Below, one piece after another: positions 11,501 to 18,388 of a DNA stretch of 64,000 nt. Where the stretch lies: NCBI GenBank assembly GCA_041649955.1, contig JBAZMD010000001.1, positions 73,529-137,528 of the forward strand. Reading direction: 5' to 3'. The first letter of the stretch is position 1. Each line of letters begins with the position of its first letter. This DNA comes from JAQUPP01 sp041649955 (GTDB taxonomy: Bacteria; Patescibacteriota; Patescibacteriia; UBA2591; JAQUPP01). The translations under genes were made by a program, and so were the position numbers. The notes under the pieces were generated by a model, which was not told the DNA's origin, searched no databases, and saw nothing but the letters and a program-made list of their open reading frames with translations.

Positions 11501-12715
11501 ATATTTATCTTTAACAATTAATATTCCATTAATTGCCGTGCCGGATTCAGCATCTCGAGAAGCTAATTTTTCTATTGTAAAACTTGTGGAAATTGGATGT
11601 CCGTCAGCATCAGCCACTGTATCAAAATCTATACTTTCGTTAAAATTCAAATCAATAATCGGCGCTCGAGAAACCCATTGATTTGGCTTTGCCGAATCAA
11701 TAGTCGGATAAGTTTTATTCAAATAAGGCGCTTCTGTGTCTACGATATTATTAGTTTCAAAATCCCAAATAACAGTATCAGCGTTTTTTGAGCAATGATA
11801 TTTTGGATTAAATCCGTTACTGCAGCCATATAAAGGAAGACTGGGAATATAAGTATCTTTAATTGATTTTGGGACAATAACATTATATTTAGTATCCGAG
11901 TCCCATATAGTTTTAGGAGTAAATAAAACCGAACTGCCTGAAATTTTCCAAGTTCCTTCAATAGCTTTTTTATCCGCATCAGTGGCTTTAACAACTTTCA
12001 AAGTTTCGTCGGTTATTACCGCGTTTACCTCATTAGAATTTAAATTATGATTAAAAACTGGTTTTATCTTGCTGCAGCGATAAACTTTCGCATTTGGATT
12101 TTCAACTATATTCTCTGTACTGAAAGCAGCTTCGCCGCTCTTTAAAAGTAAAGACATTGAATCGGAAGAAAAATAACAAGTATCTTCTGCTGGAATAGTA
12201 CATTCGCAATTCTCATCAAATTTCATGCCTATACCATTGCCGCAGCAAGAATCCGGCTTGCAGCACTTGCTTCCTACGCAATAAGTTGAAGGTTCGGTCA
12301 CCTCCGAAAGTTTACTCATAATAAAGCTGGCAATGGCGTAAGCTAAAACAATAATTAAAATGCCGATAATGCCGGCAATCATCAATTTTTTGGCTCCGGC
12401 AATTTTAGTTTCATCTCCACCCGAAGTCATCCATCTAAAACCGCCCATAATTATAATAACCGCCGCCGCCAATCCGAGCACGCCTAAAACAATTCTCATT
12501 ATATTACCCATGGCAGAAGGGAGGTCAGTGTTTCCATAAGTCGCATGAGTGCGAAAATTTTCCAAACCGTTATTCATTTCTTGCGCATTGGTTAAAGCCG
12601 GATTTAAAACAAAAAATAAAAATCCGGATGCCATCAATAAACATAAAAAACCTAAAAATATATTTTTTTTAAATTGTTTTTTTTCCGCCATCCGGCGAAT
12701 TATTTCAATTTTCAT
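5537..12715 (-). CDS. Giant adhesin-like protein with N-terminal VirB2/TrbC-like pilin domain
   Basis: A 2392-residue protein. Residues 19-45 look like a signal peptide. Two hydrophobic segments (about 73-92 and 110-133) around a GGFRWMTSGGDE motif match the VirB2/TrbC-like pilin type common in Patescibacteria. Then come cysteine clusters (146-180), SbsA-type Ig-like domains (about 210-590), TIG-like domains (about 590-800), a Cys-rich stretch (800-900), a LamG/concanavalin-like domain (about 957-1185), more Ig-like repeats, and a CBM4_9-like segment (about 1918-2072). The C-terminus has a region like a type II secretion G pseudopilin (LTDYKSTNGYYP, about 2215) and more cysteines. It lies 22 bases after yqeY. 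An alternative start 24 bases downstream (MAEKKQ) is equally possible, as neither has a Shine-Dalgarno. A surface attachment role is inferred. Confidence 0.85.
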   Translation of the reverse strand: MKIEIIRRMAEKKQFKKNIFLGFLCLLMASGFLFFVLNPALTNAQEMNNGLENFRTHATYGNTDLPSAMGNIMRIVLGVLGLAAAVIIIMGGFRWMTSGGDETKIAGAKKLMIAGIIGILIIVLAYAIASFIMSKLSEVTEPSTYCVGSKCCKPDSCCGNGIGMKFDENCECTIPAEDTCYFSSDSMSLLLKSGEAAFSTENIVENPNAKVYRCSKIKPVFNHNLNSNEVNAVITDETLKVVKATDADKKAIEGTWKISGSSVLFTPKTIWDSDTKYNVIVPKSIKDTYIPSLPLYGCSNGFNPKYHCSKNADTVIWDFETNNIVDTEAPYLNKTYPTIDSAKPNQWVSRAPIIDLNFNESIDFDTVADADGHPISTSFTIEKLASRDAESGTAINGILIVKDKYQGFFVSLSNPNLLDPFTWYKITVANVKDLCGNPMAAPQSWKFETNDIVPGISDYWPKDKNVCPDEPIGVSFATSMYDNTVTIQGKIGKNIVFQGSIKPKEIEASVTTEDGKNTIGKIKVIDADIENISTQFKVFEIKLNNNLTVGTSYYISATTDLIMDVDQNKLGKDWDFTTTDLTKCACSPVIYKVTPDSGSRKSCVTVFGRCFTGTTNRPATITKFQFDDKYPVIPPAESRPNGEDGPINAIVESSGPDFITTVIPAVFGDPATDISDSLGVKVGITYDGDASKSETVSWDKFLVNDNSESSGPCLLSINPSSGYPKGDPSETKVSFNGLRFGTKNDGSKIIFYNQVVADFLDANWSDTQIIEVFVPADAQKGNVVVKNSSGTSNSLPFEVLHRAPKPGDKCQDVSCPNNSGSCSAPYKCLSGADTCRCCCNPKQQNSCAVGLTCLANQGNCKGPEDNPRGLCCGCKNDAQCGTGAGCGILDPNKCCYPQPIIINASKSPADGEINVCKNASVSMTFDDLMDHNSLNDNIKLLSSDVDPGYETNFEEGMVALWHFNKGAGLIVEDAKGLNDGTISGAAWVNGKFGKALEFDGALGDDGDYITIPDSSSLDLQKLTLDVFIKIKKDTSTDPDKGRLVILAKGDEGMTARNNYVLDLYRKGPNTGQWQPGFVVGTGIHPDLTNVRGSTWLSEDVFYRITATYDGENLKIYVNGKLDGIQLKTFGEKSLVNAGNLVIGRQSYADSLCPDPKFGSCYYSNFRGVIDEVRIYNKALTEEDILAPHQVKGRITSVDDNIKKETTTDFYPSGCQLNPNSTYKIWVKGGIYGSGAISKMGVSMNDTAWDFTTGDGTCRITTIKVIPTDLTVNGLNQTPTFGASALDSNGRQICVDSFNWTSAKTNIATISPSSGLSTIAKPKDFGQSLIMASTGDNVCTYTEPRTCALLTVSPGGPPQVSEESGCSECKLGDQSPSPSSQSTDACTQAQIRARFNREVVIDTTNNTDTAANKNIIIQKCGTSDFNNSGCPDNETSNIALGTFTIEKNGFYFKPAASLEKNKIYRIILKSGSNGIKDKFGLELDGDKNGVQGDDYTWMFIANNDDCPLNKICLDSAGTNQILQNETKVYTPQIYTSNCNYLESSKYSWSWDDGDADPPNIAEFVGTPNESATVKGKNLGETDITVSTTITTSKGEQPISDSSHLVVATQPTVVNSYPNGNVCRNTVIYATFDQLMDKSTLNSDTIKLYKYCPATASLEKNNIFVRFFNSLKNIFLKKAEAGKTVIYDLKADISAVDNNTTKQTIVYLNSGLGLLDASGACTYQVEISGKEEIAGKENIVKSKYGIEMAENNSWTFTTGADICKLSKVEITAEEVDEKVNPVNTDPGKPKIISPASVEFYKKDSTIKFSTKALDNKGAEIHGVSDYNWTWSWDSSKPNVVLVPISANSSQTATAQNQNGDSQIKVTAKITADTSKSDIGKSFSAMAQAKVFLCEFPWIQGGFTDSETHFRLQYCRGNLEKNLVFNGAMFDGTNGWSKNQSVDISTVKQSNYNVLKVTNKQSKSTPGVISTNWIKVSPNTQYTLSMLVNRTGTSLAYIYVQSKIASSYYNLVWPGNAISTGALAKISNTFTTGPDDTAIKVGILWTASTKEDVIHMTNIQLEKGAQPTEYQNFPSLPSLIATDTTKSNVVKEFLFTNNANNDVIGLKVLKNPDYLTPFEWYKKNVPNPGSPTSFIVNGYQAVKEGRTVYVGATNVKDDGKIEGLIYLISYSDSAKSETIDIFNQLVNNWQFNTNKTTDEQQKIQRDLFRLYDLKTINQKLTDYKSTNGYYPKLESGSFIKGMTVSKWPSWKNPQGQFISSMPNDPTNQFSNPTSGYCAGCSDTSQCGGTCYNQSTSKYECPVGSSVYQYVSISEDDYRLYLNFETDSSKWQANCGGMDRNTCETHYLCGWTTKCQQKLFGYNSDAFKCFNSVYGPIIEKTKNDPWTSEIGGSVLQ

Positions 12716-12737
12716 AAAAAAATTTTAGGTTTAAATT

Positions 12738-13193
12738 TTAGATATTATTTAATTGTTCTTTGACTATTTGGCTGACTTGATTGCCGTCCGCTTTGCCCTT
12801 GGTTTGTTTCGCCACCAAGCCCATTACTTTGCCGAAATCCGAAGGACCGTTGGCATTGATTTCTTTAATAACATTTAAAACTATTTCTTTCACTTGATCG
12901 CCCGATAATTGTTCGGGCATATATTTAAAAAGTATTTCCAATTCTTTTTTTTCTTTGGCGGCTAATTCCGGCCGATTCCCCTTTTCATATAATTCTATCG
13001 CCTCTTTGCGTTTTTTTATTTCTCCGCCGACAATATCAACAGCCAGTTCATCGGTTAATTCTTGTTTCTTGGGTCTTAATTCAATAGCTTTATACGCCAA
13101 GGCGGATTTTAACATACGCAAAACAGCCTTCGTGTCTTCCTCTCCTTCACGCAAGGCTTGTTTAAAATCTTTTTCAATACGTTCGAGCAACAT
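12738..13193 (-). CDS. yqeY: GatB/YqeY domain protein
   Basis: A 151-residue, all-helical protein matching the stand-alone YqeY family, related to the C-terminal tRNA-binding domain of GatB. Typical features are LRMLKSALAYKAIE near 26-39, the KKRKEAIELYEKGNRPELAAKE stretch read in parts, and QTKGKADG near the end. It probably binds tRNA, but its cellular role is unsettled. A GAGGT-type Shine-Dalgarno lies 7-8 bases before the start. Its position just after rpsU is a commonly seen neighbourhood. The 172 bases between them hold a GC-rich foldback structure. Confidence 0.93.
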   Translation of the reverse strand: MLLERIEKDFKQALREGEEDTKAVLRMLKSALAYKAIELRPKKQELTDELAVDIVGGEIKKRKEAIELYEKGNRPELAAKEKKELEILFKYMPEQLSGDQVKEIVLNVIKEINANGPSDFGKVMGLVAKQTKGKADGNQVSQIVKEQLNNI

Positions 13194-13219
13194 ATTTACC
13201 TCATTGGGGCGAGGATTAT

Positions 13220-13352
13220 GTCGCTAAGAAAAGTGTCTTCCGCCAAAGGGCGGATAAACTCCGGGCGAGTAGTTCGCCAGCTGGGGCGGAGAGCCCGAGA
13301 GCCAAGCGACAATTTTCCCGCTGGGAAAATTGATCGTGTCTTTTCGTGCGAC
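13220..13352. repeat. GC-rich foldback structure between rpsU and yqeY
   Basis: Outer arms GTCGC-TAA-GAAAAG (13220-13233) and CTTTTC-GT-GCGAC (13340-13352) enclose several smaller hairpins, among them a perfect 10-bp stem with a 3-base loop (13310-13332), CCGCC/GGCGG near 13240 and GGCGA/TCGCC near 13265. Base composition is much richer in G+C than the flanks. There is no T-run, so it is not a standard terminator. It could be a mobile hairpin or an RNA processing site. Confidence 0.5.
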
Positions 13353-13365
13353 TAATCCGAACCTT

Positions 13366-13584
13366 TTACTTAATTTTACCAAGTTTTCTTAAATATTCCA
13401 TTTTCTCGCGAGACGATTTTCTGCACAAAGCGCTTGCTCTGCGAAGAAGCTTGCTTTGCGGTTTAACATAAAATTGGCCTTTTTTGGCAAGGTCAAGCAC
13501 GCCGCTTCTTTTAATGCGTTCGCTGAATCTTCTTAAAAAAATATTTAAGGATTCGTTTGGTTTTCTTTTAAGTTCAATACTCAT
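13366..13584 (-). CDS. rpsU: Small ribosomal subunit protein bS21
   Basis: A 72-residue, strongly basic protein with the bS21 pattern: N-terminal strand-like segment, then FLRRFSERIKRSGVL and a basic tail with LLRRASALCRKSSREKMEYLRKL. It sits near the 3' end of 16S rRNA in the small subunit and helps start translation. The ATG begins about seven bases after a TATAAT -10, with no Shine-Dalgarno, so the mRNA is probably leaderless. A 149-bp foldback element ends at the base before its -35. Confidence 0.93.
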   Translation of the reverse strand: MSIELKRKPNESLNIFLRRFSERIKRSGVLDLAKKGQFYVKPQSKLLRRASALCRKSSREKMEYLRKLGKIK

Positions 13585-13591
13585 ACTTTAT

Positions 13592-13619
13592 ATTATAATA
13601 TATAATAATTAAAAAGCAA
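13592..13619 (-). promoter_or_regulatory. rpsU promoter
   Basis: TTGCTT (13614-13619), 16-base spacer, TATAAT (13592-13597). The expected transcription start falls at or next to the A of the rpsU ATG (13584), predicting a leaderless mRNA. The -35 directly abuts the foldback element at 13620. Confidence 0.6.
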
Positions 13620-13768
13620 GCCCCACCACATGGAAATTATTGTTTTTCTGTAAAATTACGATTTAATAAGTATAAATTAAAAAAAATATTTTAGTTAGAT
13701 ATTTGAAATTATTAAGCATATAAAAAAACAAGAGAACAGTAATTTTAATAATTTCCTTGTGGTGGGGC
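13620..13768. repeat. Foldback element abutting the rpsU -35
   Basis: Arms 13620-13641 (GCCCCACCACA-T-GGAAATTATT) and 13747-13768 match as inverted repeats at 21 of 22 positions. An inner stem AAAATTAC/GTAATTTT (13652-13659 with 13739-13746) stacks directly on the right arm, leaving a one-sided 10-base bulge (13642-13651) on the left. No coding content. Related elements lie at 25217, 47867, 48720 and 49363. Confidence 0.75.
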
Positions 13769-13806
13769 AAGCCTATTCTAACACATATTTTTATAGACGG
13801 GAAGAA

Positions 13807-15414
13807 CTACAAATTGCTATTTTTCTCTTGATAATATTTCGCTATATTGGCGCAATGAGTGGCTATTCCTCCCAGATTAACCAAAATATCATTAAAAATC
13901 GGGCCGTCGGCCGCATTGCATTCTCGGCGGTAAAATCTCTCCAAATGTTTTTCTTTTGCCGTAATTATCATTTCTTTTATTTTTTCATTATGTCTTAAAA
14001 TTTTTTCCGCTAATTCTTGATTGGGCATTTCAATTAAAATAATCAAATCTTTAATGATTTTATCCAAAAATATTTTTATGTCTTCTATTTCTTGCTTGGC
14101 CGCTTTGGAAAATTTCACTTTGCATTGAATGCGATATTTGGCCAATTCAACCAAATTTATAATATGATCGCCTATTCTTTCTATGTCGTCAACTATGCTT
14201 GAACATTGAATCAGTTGGGCGGCATTTTTTTGAGTTAATTTATTCTTGGGTATTTTATCTATAAAATTCATTACTTCTTTTTGAAGATTATCAATAACCA
14301 ATTCCAAATAATTCAAATTTCTGTATCCCCTTTCGCTAAAAACGGAAATTATTTTAAAAGCTCTTTTAAACATTTCTTCAGTTAACTGCACTCCTCTCTT
14401 CAATTCTTTTTGAACCGCTTCCAATGCCAGGGACGGTTCTTTTAAATATTGCTTGTCTAAAAATTCCGACCAAAGCGGCAATATTTTTTCCTGACCTGGA
14501 ATTACTTTTTCCAATAATTTAGCAAATGGTTTTATTAAAAAAATAAACAAGCAGGCTACTAAAATACTGAAAAAGAAATGGCTGTTTACGATTTGTTGGG
14601 CAGTATTGCCGGTCAAATGTTTTATAAAATTGACATAATAATTAAGAAACGGAAAAAGAAGAATAACAGTTATGGATTTAAAAAATATATTGGCAATGCC
14701 AGTTCTTCTAGCGTTTATTCCCCCTCCCAAACTGAATAAAAACGGTATTATTGTCGCGCCGATATTGGCACCTAAAATTAAAGGCAAACCGACTTCAAGA
14801 GTTATCAAAGATTGCTGGCCTAAAAGAACAAGAATACTGGTGACAATTGAGCTGGATTGAATGAGAATTGTCGCCGCAATTCCGATTAATATGCCCAAAA
14901 CAGGATTTTTTATGCTTTGAAAAAAATTTAAAAAATCTTGATTTCCTTTTAAAGGAATAATGACGTTGTTAATCAAATTCAGACCGAAAAAAATAAGACC
15001 GAAATAAAAAATTACCTTGCCGATGTTCTTGAGTTTTTCCGTAGGCGCGACGAGCCAAAATATCATGCCGATAATCAAAAAAATCGGCGCGATATTCATA
15101 ATATTGAAAGCAACCAATTGGGCAGTAAGAATCGTACCGATATTAGCGCCCAAAATTATACCCAATGAATTTTCAACACTGATAACTCCGGCGCTGACTA
15201 AACCAATGGTGATAAAAATAATCGTCGCACTGCATTGAAAAATTGCCGTGGAAACAGCGCCGAGCCCCATTCCGTAAATCGGTTTTTGTGACAAATATTT
15301 AATGTATTGGCGGATTCTGGAATTAAAAACCATTTGCATCCGATAACTTAATCGGATCATGCCGAACAACACGAACATTAAGCCCGTTAAAAATAAAATA
15401 ATTTCTTGAGCCAT
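13807..15414 (-). CDS. Na+/phosphate cotransporter family protein with PhoU-like C-terminus
   Basis: A 535-residue protein with about nine membrane segments in two inverted halves, each carrying a Na/Pi cotransporter signature: QCSAT at 60-64 and QSSS at 186-189. From about 340 onward it is cytoplasmic and helical like PhoU. The architecture is that of bacterial NptA/YjbB-type proteins, which move phosphate with sodium. In the family the PhoU-like part is thought to gate or regulate flux. It is the third gene after a sensor kinase and a lone receiver (8-base spacing), which suggests regulation by that pair. Substrate direction cannot be read from sequence. Confidence 0.9.
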   Translation of the reverse strand: MAQEIILFLTGLMFVLFGMIRLSYRMQMVFNSRIRQYIKYLSQKPIYGMGLGAVSTAIFQCSATIIFITIGLVSAGVISVENSLGIILGANIGTILTAQLVAFNIMNIAPIFLIIGMIFWLVAPTEKLKNIGKVIFYFGLIFFGLNLINNVIIPLKGNQDFLNFFQSIKNPVLGILIGIAATILIQSSSIVTSILVLLGQQSLITLEVGLPLILGANIGATIIPFLFSLGGGINARRTGIANIFFKSITVILLFPFLNYYVNFIKHLTGNTAQQIVNSHFFFSILVACLFIFLIKPFAKLLEKVIPGQEKILPLWSEFLDKQYLKEPSLALEAVQKELKRGVQLTEEMFKRAFKIISVFSERGYRNLNYLELVIDNLQKEVMNFIDKIPKNKLTQKNAAQLIQCSSIVDDIERIGDHIINLVELAKYRIQCKVKFSKAAKQEIEDIKIFLDKIIKDLIILIEMPNQELAEKILRHNEKIKEMIITAKEKHLERFYRRECNAADGPIFNDILVNLGGIATHCANIAKYYQEKNSNL

Positions 15415-15422
15415 AAAAAAAT

Positions 15423-15815
15423 TTATATCTCCGGTTTTACAACAATATATTTGCCGATCTTATCCAAAATATCGGTCAAATGAACATTAGATTTAATCAA
15501 ATAATCCACTGCCCCGAGCGCCTTGCCCTTGGCCACTTCTTTATCCTGTCCGAGATTTGAAAGAATAACCACCGGAATCGTACTGCCTACCGGGTCATAT
15601 CTTAATTTTTCCAAAACCTCGAAACCGTTCAATTTCGGCATTGAGAGATCAAGTAAAATAAGATCCGGTTTTTCTTTAATAGCCAAATTAAGCGCTCGTT
15701 CGCCGTCTTCGGCTTGAACCACATTGTAACCGGCACTTTCAATCATGCTGGCTAAAATACCGCGCATGTCCGGTTCGTCTTCGGCAATTAAAATTTTTTT
15801 AATTGTTTCTGCCAT
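15423..15815 (-). CDS. Single-domain response regulator (CheY-like receiver)
   Basis: A 130-residue receiver with no output domain. The acidic pocket (E12, D13), phosphoacceptor D56 in LLDLSMP, the switch S86 and conserved K108 are all present. It lies 31 bases after a histidine kinase gene and 8 before the Na/Pi transporter, so the kinase is the likely phosphodonor. With no DNA-binding domain it must act through protein contacts. The PhoU-like domain of the adjacent transporter is one possible partner, by inference only. Confidence 0.93.
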   Translation of the reverse strand: MAETIKKILIAEDEPDMRGILASMIESAGYNVVQAEDGERALNLAIKEKPDLILLDLSMPKLNGFEVLEKLRYDPVGSTIPVVILSNLGQDKEVAKGKALGAVDYLIKSNVHLTDILDKIGKYIVVKPEI

Positions 15816-15846
15816 AATTTAAAATTAATTAATTAATTAATATATT

Positions 15847-18306
15847 TTATTTACTAATCGGCAAGGTGAAACAAAAAGTCGTGCCTTTATTTTCTTCGCT
15901 TTCAAACCAAATTTTTCCGCCGCTTACTTCCACTAACCCCTTGGCTAAATAAAGTCCAAGACCGGTTCCCGGTTTTTGGCTAACATTATCAGCTCTGAAA
16001 AATCTGGAGAAAATTTTTTCTTGCTGGGATTTTGGTATACCCATACCCTGATCGGAAGTTTGATAAAGTATTTCTTCTCCTTTTTGTTCAATTTTTATTT
16101 TTATTTCCGAATTATCCGGAGAATATTTAATGGCATTATCCAATAAAATAATAATCACTTGGCGAATTTTCTCCTCGTCAATTTTAACTTTCGGTAAAAG
16201 AACTGGCGGTTTTTCCACATTTAATTTAATATTTTTCTTTTCCAAATACGGTTTATATTCGTCCAAAATAGAATTCACTAATTCTTCAATTTGTTTTTCT
16301 TCTGTTTTAAAAACCAATCTGCCTGCATCAAGCCGCGAAACATTAAGCAGATCATTGACCAATTCCACCATCCTTTCGCTTCCGCGATGAATTCTCTCAA
16401 CTTCTCCTTTTTCTTTGTCGTCTAATTTTTTACCAAGTGTTTGAAGCAAGGCTTCCGCCCCCCATTTAATAATAGTCGCCGGCGTTCTGAGCTGATGAGA
16501 AGCCAAAGAAATAAATTGAGATTTAAGTTTGTCAATTTCTCTCTCTCGAGTAATATCGCGCAATACTACCACTCCGCCGATAATTTGGCCATTTTCATCT
16601 TTCAAGGGCGCGGCTGAACTGGCAATCGGCACCTCTTTTCCGTCGCTGGTAAACAAAATAGATGGATCAATCAAATTGGTTAATTTTCCGCTTACTAAAG
16701 CTTGACTGATAAAATCTTTATTTTCCGTTTTATCTTCTTCTTTAAAAATTTTAAGAATTTGATCATAGGGCTTACCTAAACAATCTTTCTCCAGAAAACC
16801 CGTGATTCGCGTGATAGCCGGATTAATAAGAGCCAATCTTTTTTCCGAATCAATCACAAAAACGCCGTCACCGATGCTGATTAAAATTGTTTCCAATCTG
16901 TTTTTTTCTTGTTCAATTTCCGCTTTGGCTATTCTCAATTCTTCGGTTCTTTCTTTTACTTTTTGTTCCAAAGTTTCATAATAAGCCCTCAATTTCAAAG
17001 TCATCTGATTAAAACTGTCGGCCAATTGTTCAATTTCGTCGCGGGTATTTATTTTTATTTGATAAAATAAATTTCCTTTGCTGATTTCTTCCGCGCCTCT
17101 GGTTAATTTTTTAATCGGCGCGCTGATTGCTCTAGAACTGAAAAAAGCCAAAATAATCAAAATGATTGCCAAAACCAATAAAACAATAAAAATAAAATTT
17201 TTGGTATTTTGAGCGCTAGCAATTACCTCATTTACCGGAACCACTAATCCCAAACTCCAACCCGTATCTTTAATTGGATAATAAGCGATATATTTTTCTG
17301 ATTGGTTGAATTTAATTGTTTCAATGCCGTTCTTGCCTTTAATCATGGACATTACCGCGTATTTCAAATCAGGATTGGAAGTTTCCAGCAAACTTGATTT
17401 TCTGATTTCGGAAATTCCCAATTGTTCGTCATTTATTCCCAAATCAGCCTGAGCTCGCACCGGCAAGCTTATTAATCTGGCTTCTTTGTCAATCATAAAA
17501 GCATAACCGGTTTTCCATAATTTAATGTCCAAAATGCGATTAGTGATATCTTCCAAAGTCAAATCAATGCCGGTTAACATTTTCATTTTATCATTTTGAT
17601 AAACCGGGGCCAAAGCTGAAATCATCAAGCCATGACCGGTTACGTCAACGTATGGCGGCGTCCATTTGGCAAGTTTATTCGGATTGTTAATCTCGGTTAA
17701 ATCATCCCAAAACGGAGCGGCTACGCCATCTTTATTGGCATCAGCCGGTAAAACATCCATGGCAAAACCGCCTTGATTATCAGGATTAGGATCGGAATTC
17801 GGATAAAAACGATACCAGCAATATTTATTGCCGATAATATAAATATTATCAGTATTCGGATTTTCATTTTTTATCGTCGGAAAAATAAAATCCAAATCAG
17901 CTGATAAATTCAAATCATTTTTTACTTGGTCATCAAGCGGACACCAATTAAAAACAATGACTGATGAAACTTCGTCGGCCGAATTTCCGTATTGCCCTTC
18001 CGGTCCTCTAAATAAACTGTCTGTTGACCAATAGTCCGGATGATAAAAAAGATCCGGGTTATTGAAAACATTGGTGGCAAAATCAGCCAAATTTTTGCTG
18101 GCCGAACTCACTTTTGATAATGATAAATTAATTTTATCAGCCTCGCTCTGTGAAAGACTTTTCAAGCGATTGGTGGCTTCATTCTCCAATTCTGTCGTTG
18201 TTTTGGAAATGGAAATAAAACCGATCAAAGCAATCGGCAATAAAGCAAAAAGGGTAAATATTAAAATCAATTTAATATTAAGCCCGAATTTAAACTTCTT
18301 TTTCAT
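15847..18306 (-). CDS. Hybrid-free sensor histidine kinase (Cache-HAMP-PAS-HisKA-HATPase)
   Basis: An 819-residue membrane sensor. Order: membrane segment (about 12-32), large extracytoplasmic double-Cache-like domain (about 33-370), second membrane segment (about 372-390), HAMP (about 392-445), coiled coil, PAS (about 477-590), HisKA with phosphoacceptor H604 in SLASHQLRTP, and HATPase with N-box LLDNAIKYSP, DQGMGIP and GTGLGLYLAKG. It detects a small ligand outside and phosphorylates the receiver encoded next. The first gene of the kinase-receiver-Na/Pi operon, its ATG follows a TATAAT by six bases with no Shine-Dalgarno, so a leaderless mRNA is likely. Confidence 0.95.
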   Translation of the reverse strand: MKKKFKFGLNIKLILIFTLFALLPIALIGFISISKTTTELENEATNRLKSLSQSEADKINLSLSKVSSASKNLADFATNVFNNPDLFYHPDYWSTDSLFRGPEGQYGNSADEVSSVIVFNWCPLDDQVKNDLNLSADLDFIFPTIKNENPNTDNIYIIGNKYCWYRFYPNSDPNPDNQGGFAMDVLPADANKDGVAAPFWDDLTEINNPNKLAKWTPPYVDVTGHGLMISALAPVYQNDKMKMLTGIDLTLEDITNRILDIKLWKTGYAFMIDKEARLISLPVRAQADLGINDEQLGISEIRKSSLLETSNPDLKYAVMSMIKGKNGIETIKFNQSEKYIAYYPIKDTGWSLGLVVPVNEVIASAQNTKNFIFIVLLVLAIILIILAFFSSRAISAPIKKLTRGAEEISKGNLFYQIKINTRDEIEQLADSFNQMTLKLRAYYETLEQKVKERTEELRIAKAEIEQEKNRLETILISIGDGVFVIDSEKRLALINPAITRITGFLEKDCLGKPYDQILKIFKEEDKTENKDFISQALVSGKLTNLIDPSILFTSDGKEVPIASSAAPLKDENGQIIGGVVVLRDITREREIDKLKSQFISLASHQLRTPATIIKWGAEALLQTLGKKLDDKEKGEVERIHRGSERMVELVNDLLNVSRLDAGRLVFKTEEKQIEELVNSILDEYKPYLEKKNIKLNVEKPPVLLPKVKIDEEKIRQVIIILLDNAIKYSPDNSEIKIKIEQKGEEILYQTSDQGMGIPKSQQEKIFSRFFRADNVSQKPGTGLGLYLAKGLVEVSGGKIWFESEENKGTTFCFTLPISK

Positions 18307-18312
18307 GCTTTA

Positions 18313-18318
18313 ATTATA
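18313..18318 (-). promoter_or_regulatory. -10 element of the sensor kinase operon
   Basis: TATAAT (18313-18318) lies so that the transcription start would coincide with the ATG at 18306. No good -35 is seen at the standard distance. A leaderless transcript is inferred. Confidence 0.5.
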
Positions 18319-18341
18319 CAATAATTCGGATAAAATAAAAG

Positions 18342-18370
18342 GCCTGCTTTGATAACTTCTCAAAGCAGGC
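18342..18370 (-). terminator. Terminator of the PLP-enzyme gene
   Basis: Perfect 11-bp stem GCCTGCTTTGA/TCAAAGCAGGC with a 7-base loop, followed on the minus strand by CTTTTATTTTA. Confidence 0.85.
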
Positions 18371-18388
18371 TCTAAAAATGTAAATTCC

